Source: an uncultured Halieaceae bacterium (GTDB lineage: Bacteria; Pseudomonadota; Gammaproteobacteria; Pseudomonadales; Halieaceae). From it: a stretch of DNA of 15,802 bases. The DNA lies in contig CAJXZI010000019.1 of the NCBI GenBank assembly GCA_913063005.1, positions 1 through 15,802 on the forward strand. Reading direction: 5' to 3'. The position numbers and the translations under genes were made by a program. Below the pieces are notes generated by a model. It saw only the letters and a program-made list of their open reading frames with translations, made no database searches and was not told the origin of the DNA. This document shows, piece after piece, positions 14,724 to 15,802 of the stretch (positions are counted from its first letter, which is position 1; each line of letters begins with the position of its first letter).

Positions 14724-15802
14724 GAGGCTTTTTGCTCGAGGCGGGTTTGCGGCGCTAAAGCAAAGCTCCAATCGTCGAAATCCAATAAATCGACGGGCTC
14801 GGCATTGAGCTCTTCGATAAGCGGTGCACCTTGAAAAAACGTGACCCGCACCCACCGATCGCCCCTTGGGTCGAAACGCTGTGCGCCCAGGAACGAGAGC
14901 TTTGCGCGGAGCAGGTGCATAGGTTTCATATCTCTATGCCATAGGTTCGCACGGATCTCTCCGTAGGCGGAACCAGCCATGGTTTGTATGCGTCGAACGA
15001 TATCGCTGTCCCTTGGGTTCGCCATCAGGTAGTCGATAGTCAGTGCAGACGCGTCACTCTCAAGATGAGCATCTACGTTGTTATGAACGCGCTGTATGCG
15101 TGGCCCGATAGCAAGCGAAAGTTCTTTTTCTTGACCTTCGTCAACCCCGCGAATACCGAGCCTCGGCTCTTCTTTTTCGATTGACCGATACCAGAACCAA
15201 TAGCACTCGTCAGATGAGGTCAAATCCACCTGCAACGCCCAGTCTAAATGCGTCTCGATCAATTGCTTGAGCTGTATCAGAGGCATGTCGGGTACCAGGT
15301 CCATCGACTCCTCTGCGGCCATAAAGTCTTCCACGCTGTCCGTATGGTCGGGATAGAGTTCGATGAGCAGGGTGTTGATCAGTTCCTGGGTTTCGATGGT
15401 GAACGCTGCCTCAGCCCAGTCTGTCAGTTGGAGCCATAAATCTACATCAGCTGACACTTGTTCAAGCCAAGCAGCGGCCATCGATAGTTCGCTAACTACC
15501 TGTTTATTGGACGCACTCTGCTCTGGGTTTTCAATGTCACATTCCACAAGGCTTTGAATTGCCCGGCCCATTAAACCACGCAAGCGGTGTTGAACTGCCT
15601 CATCGGCCACCTCTTGCTTGACTAGGCTCAAAGCGGTTTCTCGCATATGTATCCACTGATTGATGAGCAGCGGATGATTGATGAGGAAAGGCGCCATGCC
15701 CAAGCCTGTGGAGTTACCGATACCGACGTAGCGCTTGAGATCCTCAGAGAAAGACACAGCCGAAGAACTCTTGTGGCGGGCAATGTGTTCTACCTGGTCG
15801 AT
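14720..15802 (-). CDS. Partial gene for an unrecognised soluble protein, coupled to the DUF3726-type gene
   Basis: At least 360 codons. A GTG at 15757 could serve as a start, but the frame stays open through 15 more codons (IDQVEHIARHKSSSA) to the window edge. The conserved-looking stretch KRYVGIGNSTGLGMAPFL begins just inside that GTG, so the true start is probably outside the window. There is no signal peptide or membrane segment in the visible part. Composition is acidic, Trp-rich and probably mostly helical. Notable stretches are GNSTGLGMAPFLINHPLLI, a Trp/Tyr-rich ECYWFWYRSIEKEE, and DYLMANPRDSDIVRRIQTM. I do not recognise the family. The TGA stop overlaps the ATG of the next gene by four bases, implying coupled synthesis and possibly a complex of the two products. 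Confidence 0.8.
   Translation of the reverse strand: MDQVEHIARHKSSSAVSFSEDLKRYVGIGNSTGLGMAPFLINHPLLINQWIHMRETALSLVKQEVADEAVQHRLRGLMGRAIQSLVECDIENPEQSASNKQVVSELSMAAAWLEQVSADVDLWLQLTDWAEAAFTIETQELINTLLIELYPDHTDSVEDFMAAEESMDLVPDMPLIQLKQLIETHLDWALQVDLTSSDECYWFWYRSIEKEEPRLGIRGVDEGQEKELSLAIGPRIQRVHNNVDAHLESDASALTIDYLMANPRDSDIVRRIQTMAGSAYGEIRANLWHRDMKPMHLLRAKLSFLGAQRFDPRGDRWVRVTFFQGAPLIEELNAEPVDLLDFDDWSFALAPQTRLEQKAS

Noticed and set aside
14723..14855. 44-residue N-terminal extension of the DUF3726-type protein
   Set aside because: The extension is the out-of-frame translation of the upstream gene's end (Arg/Cys-rich); the ATG at 14723 overlaps the upstream stop and begins the family-like sequence.

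Overview
The window looks like chromosomal DNA of a mid-GC, probably marine, gammaproteobacterium. This rests on overall style: many secreted peptidases and amidohydrolases, a Na+/solute symporter, a heterotetrameric sarcosine oxidase and a canonical sigma-70 tRNA promoter. It is a guess, not a phylogenetic result. No IS element, integrase, phage gene, CRISPR array or rRNA was seen.

Region 1 (1-4904, minus strand). A probable start of a minus-strand gene lies at the left edge, followed by an inverted-repeat-rich intergenic stretch. Then come two tightly linked exported hydrolases: a large beta-propeller plus amidohydrolase fusion (1608-4904) and an M20 metallopeptidase (270-1592), 15 bp apart. 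Both have Sec-type N-termini, so they probably act in the periplasm on amide or peptide substrates.

Region 2 (4905-7382). A 271-bp divergent intergenic region separates the hydrolases from a plus-strand pair: a sodium:solute symporter starting with TTG and a small VOC/glyoxalase-fold protein. A bidirectional terminator separates this pair from a convergent tRNA-Arg(ACG), which has an easily read promoter.

Region 3 (7383-15802). A plus-strand Ldh-family oxidoreductase faces a convergent minus-strand operon, soxB-soxD-soxA-soxG. Upstream of soxB, on the same strand, are a DUF3726-type protein and a partial, unrecognised protein, coupled by a 4-bp ATGA overlap. The sox genes encode the classical four-subunit oxidase that demethylates sarcosine or a related N-methyl amino acid and passes the C1 unit to tetrahydrofolate.

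The most interesting observations concern this last region. (a) The DUF3726-type protein aligns with the Ldh-family protein in the same window, without gaps over the first ~45 residues, and looks like a shortened relative without the cofactor-binding half. (b) The Ldh-family protein itself lacks the usual catalytic His and Arg. (c) The SoxD subunit lacks at least one and probably two zinc-ligand cysteines. (d) SoxA carries a Ser/Thr/Asp/Glu-rich insertion with an internal 36-nt-spaced repeat. Together they suggest a variant sarcosine-oxidase module with two non-catalytic or re-purposed dehydrogenase-fold partners. This is inference from sequence reading alone.
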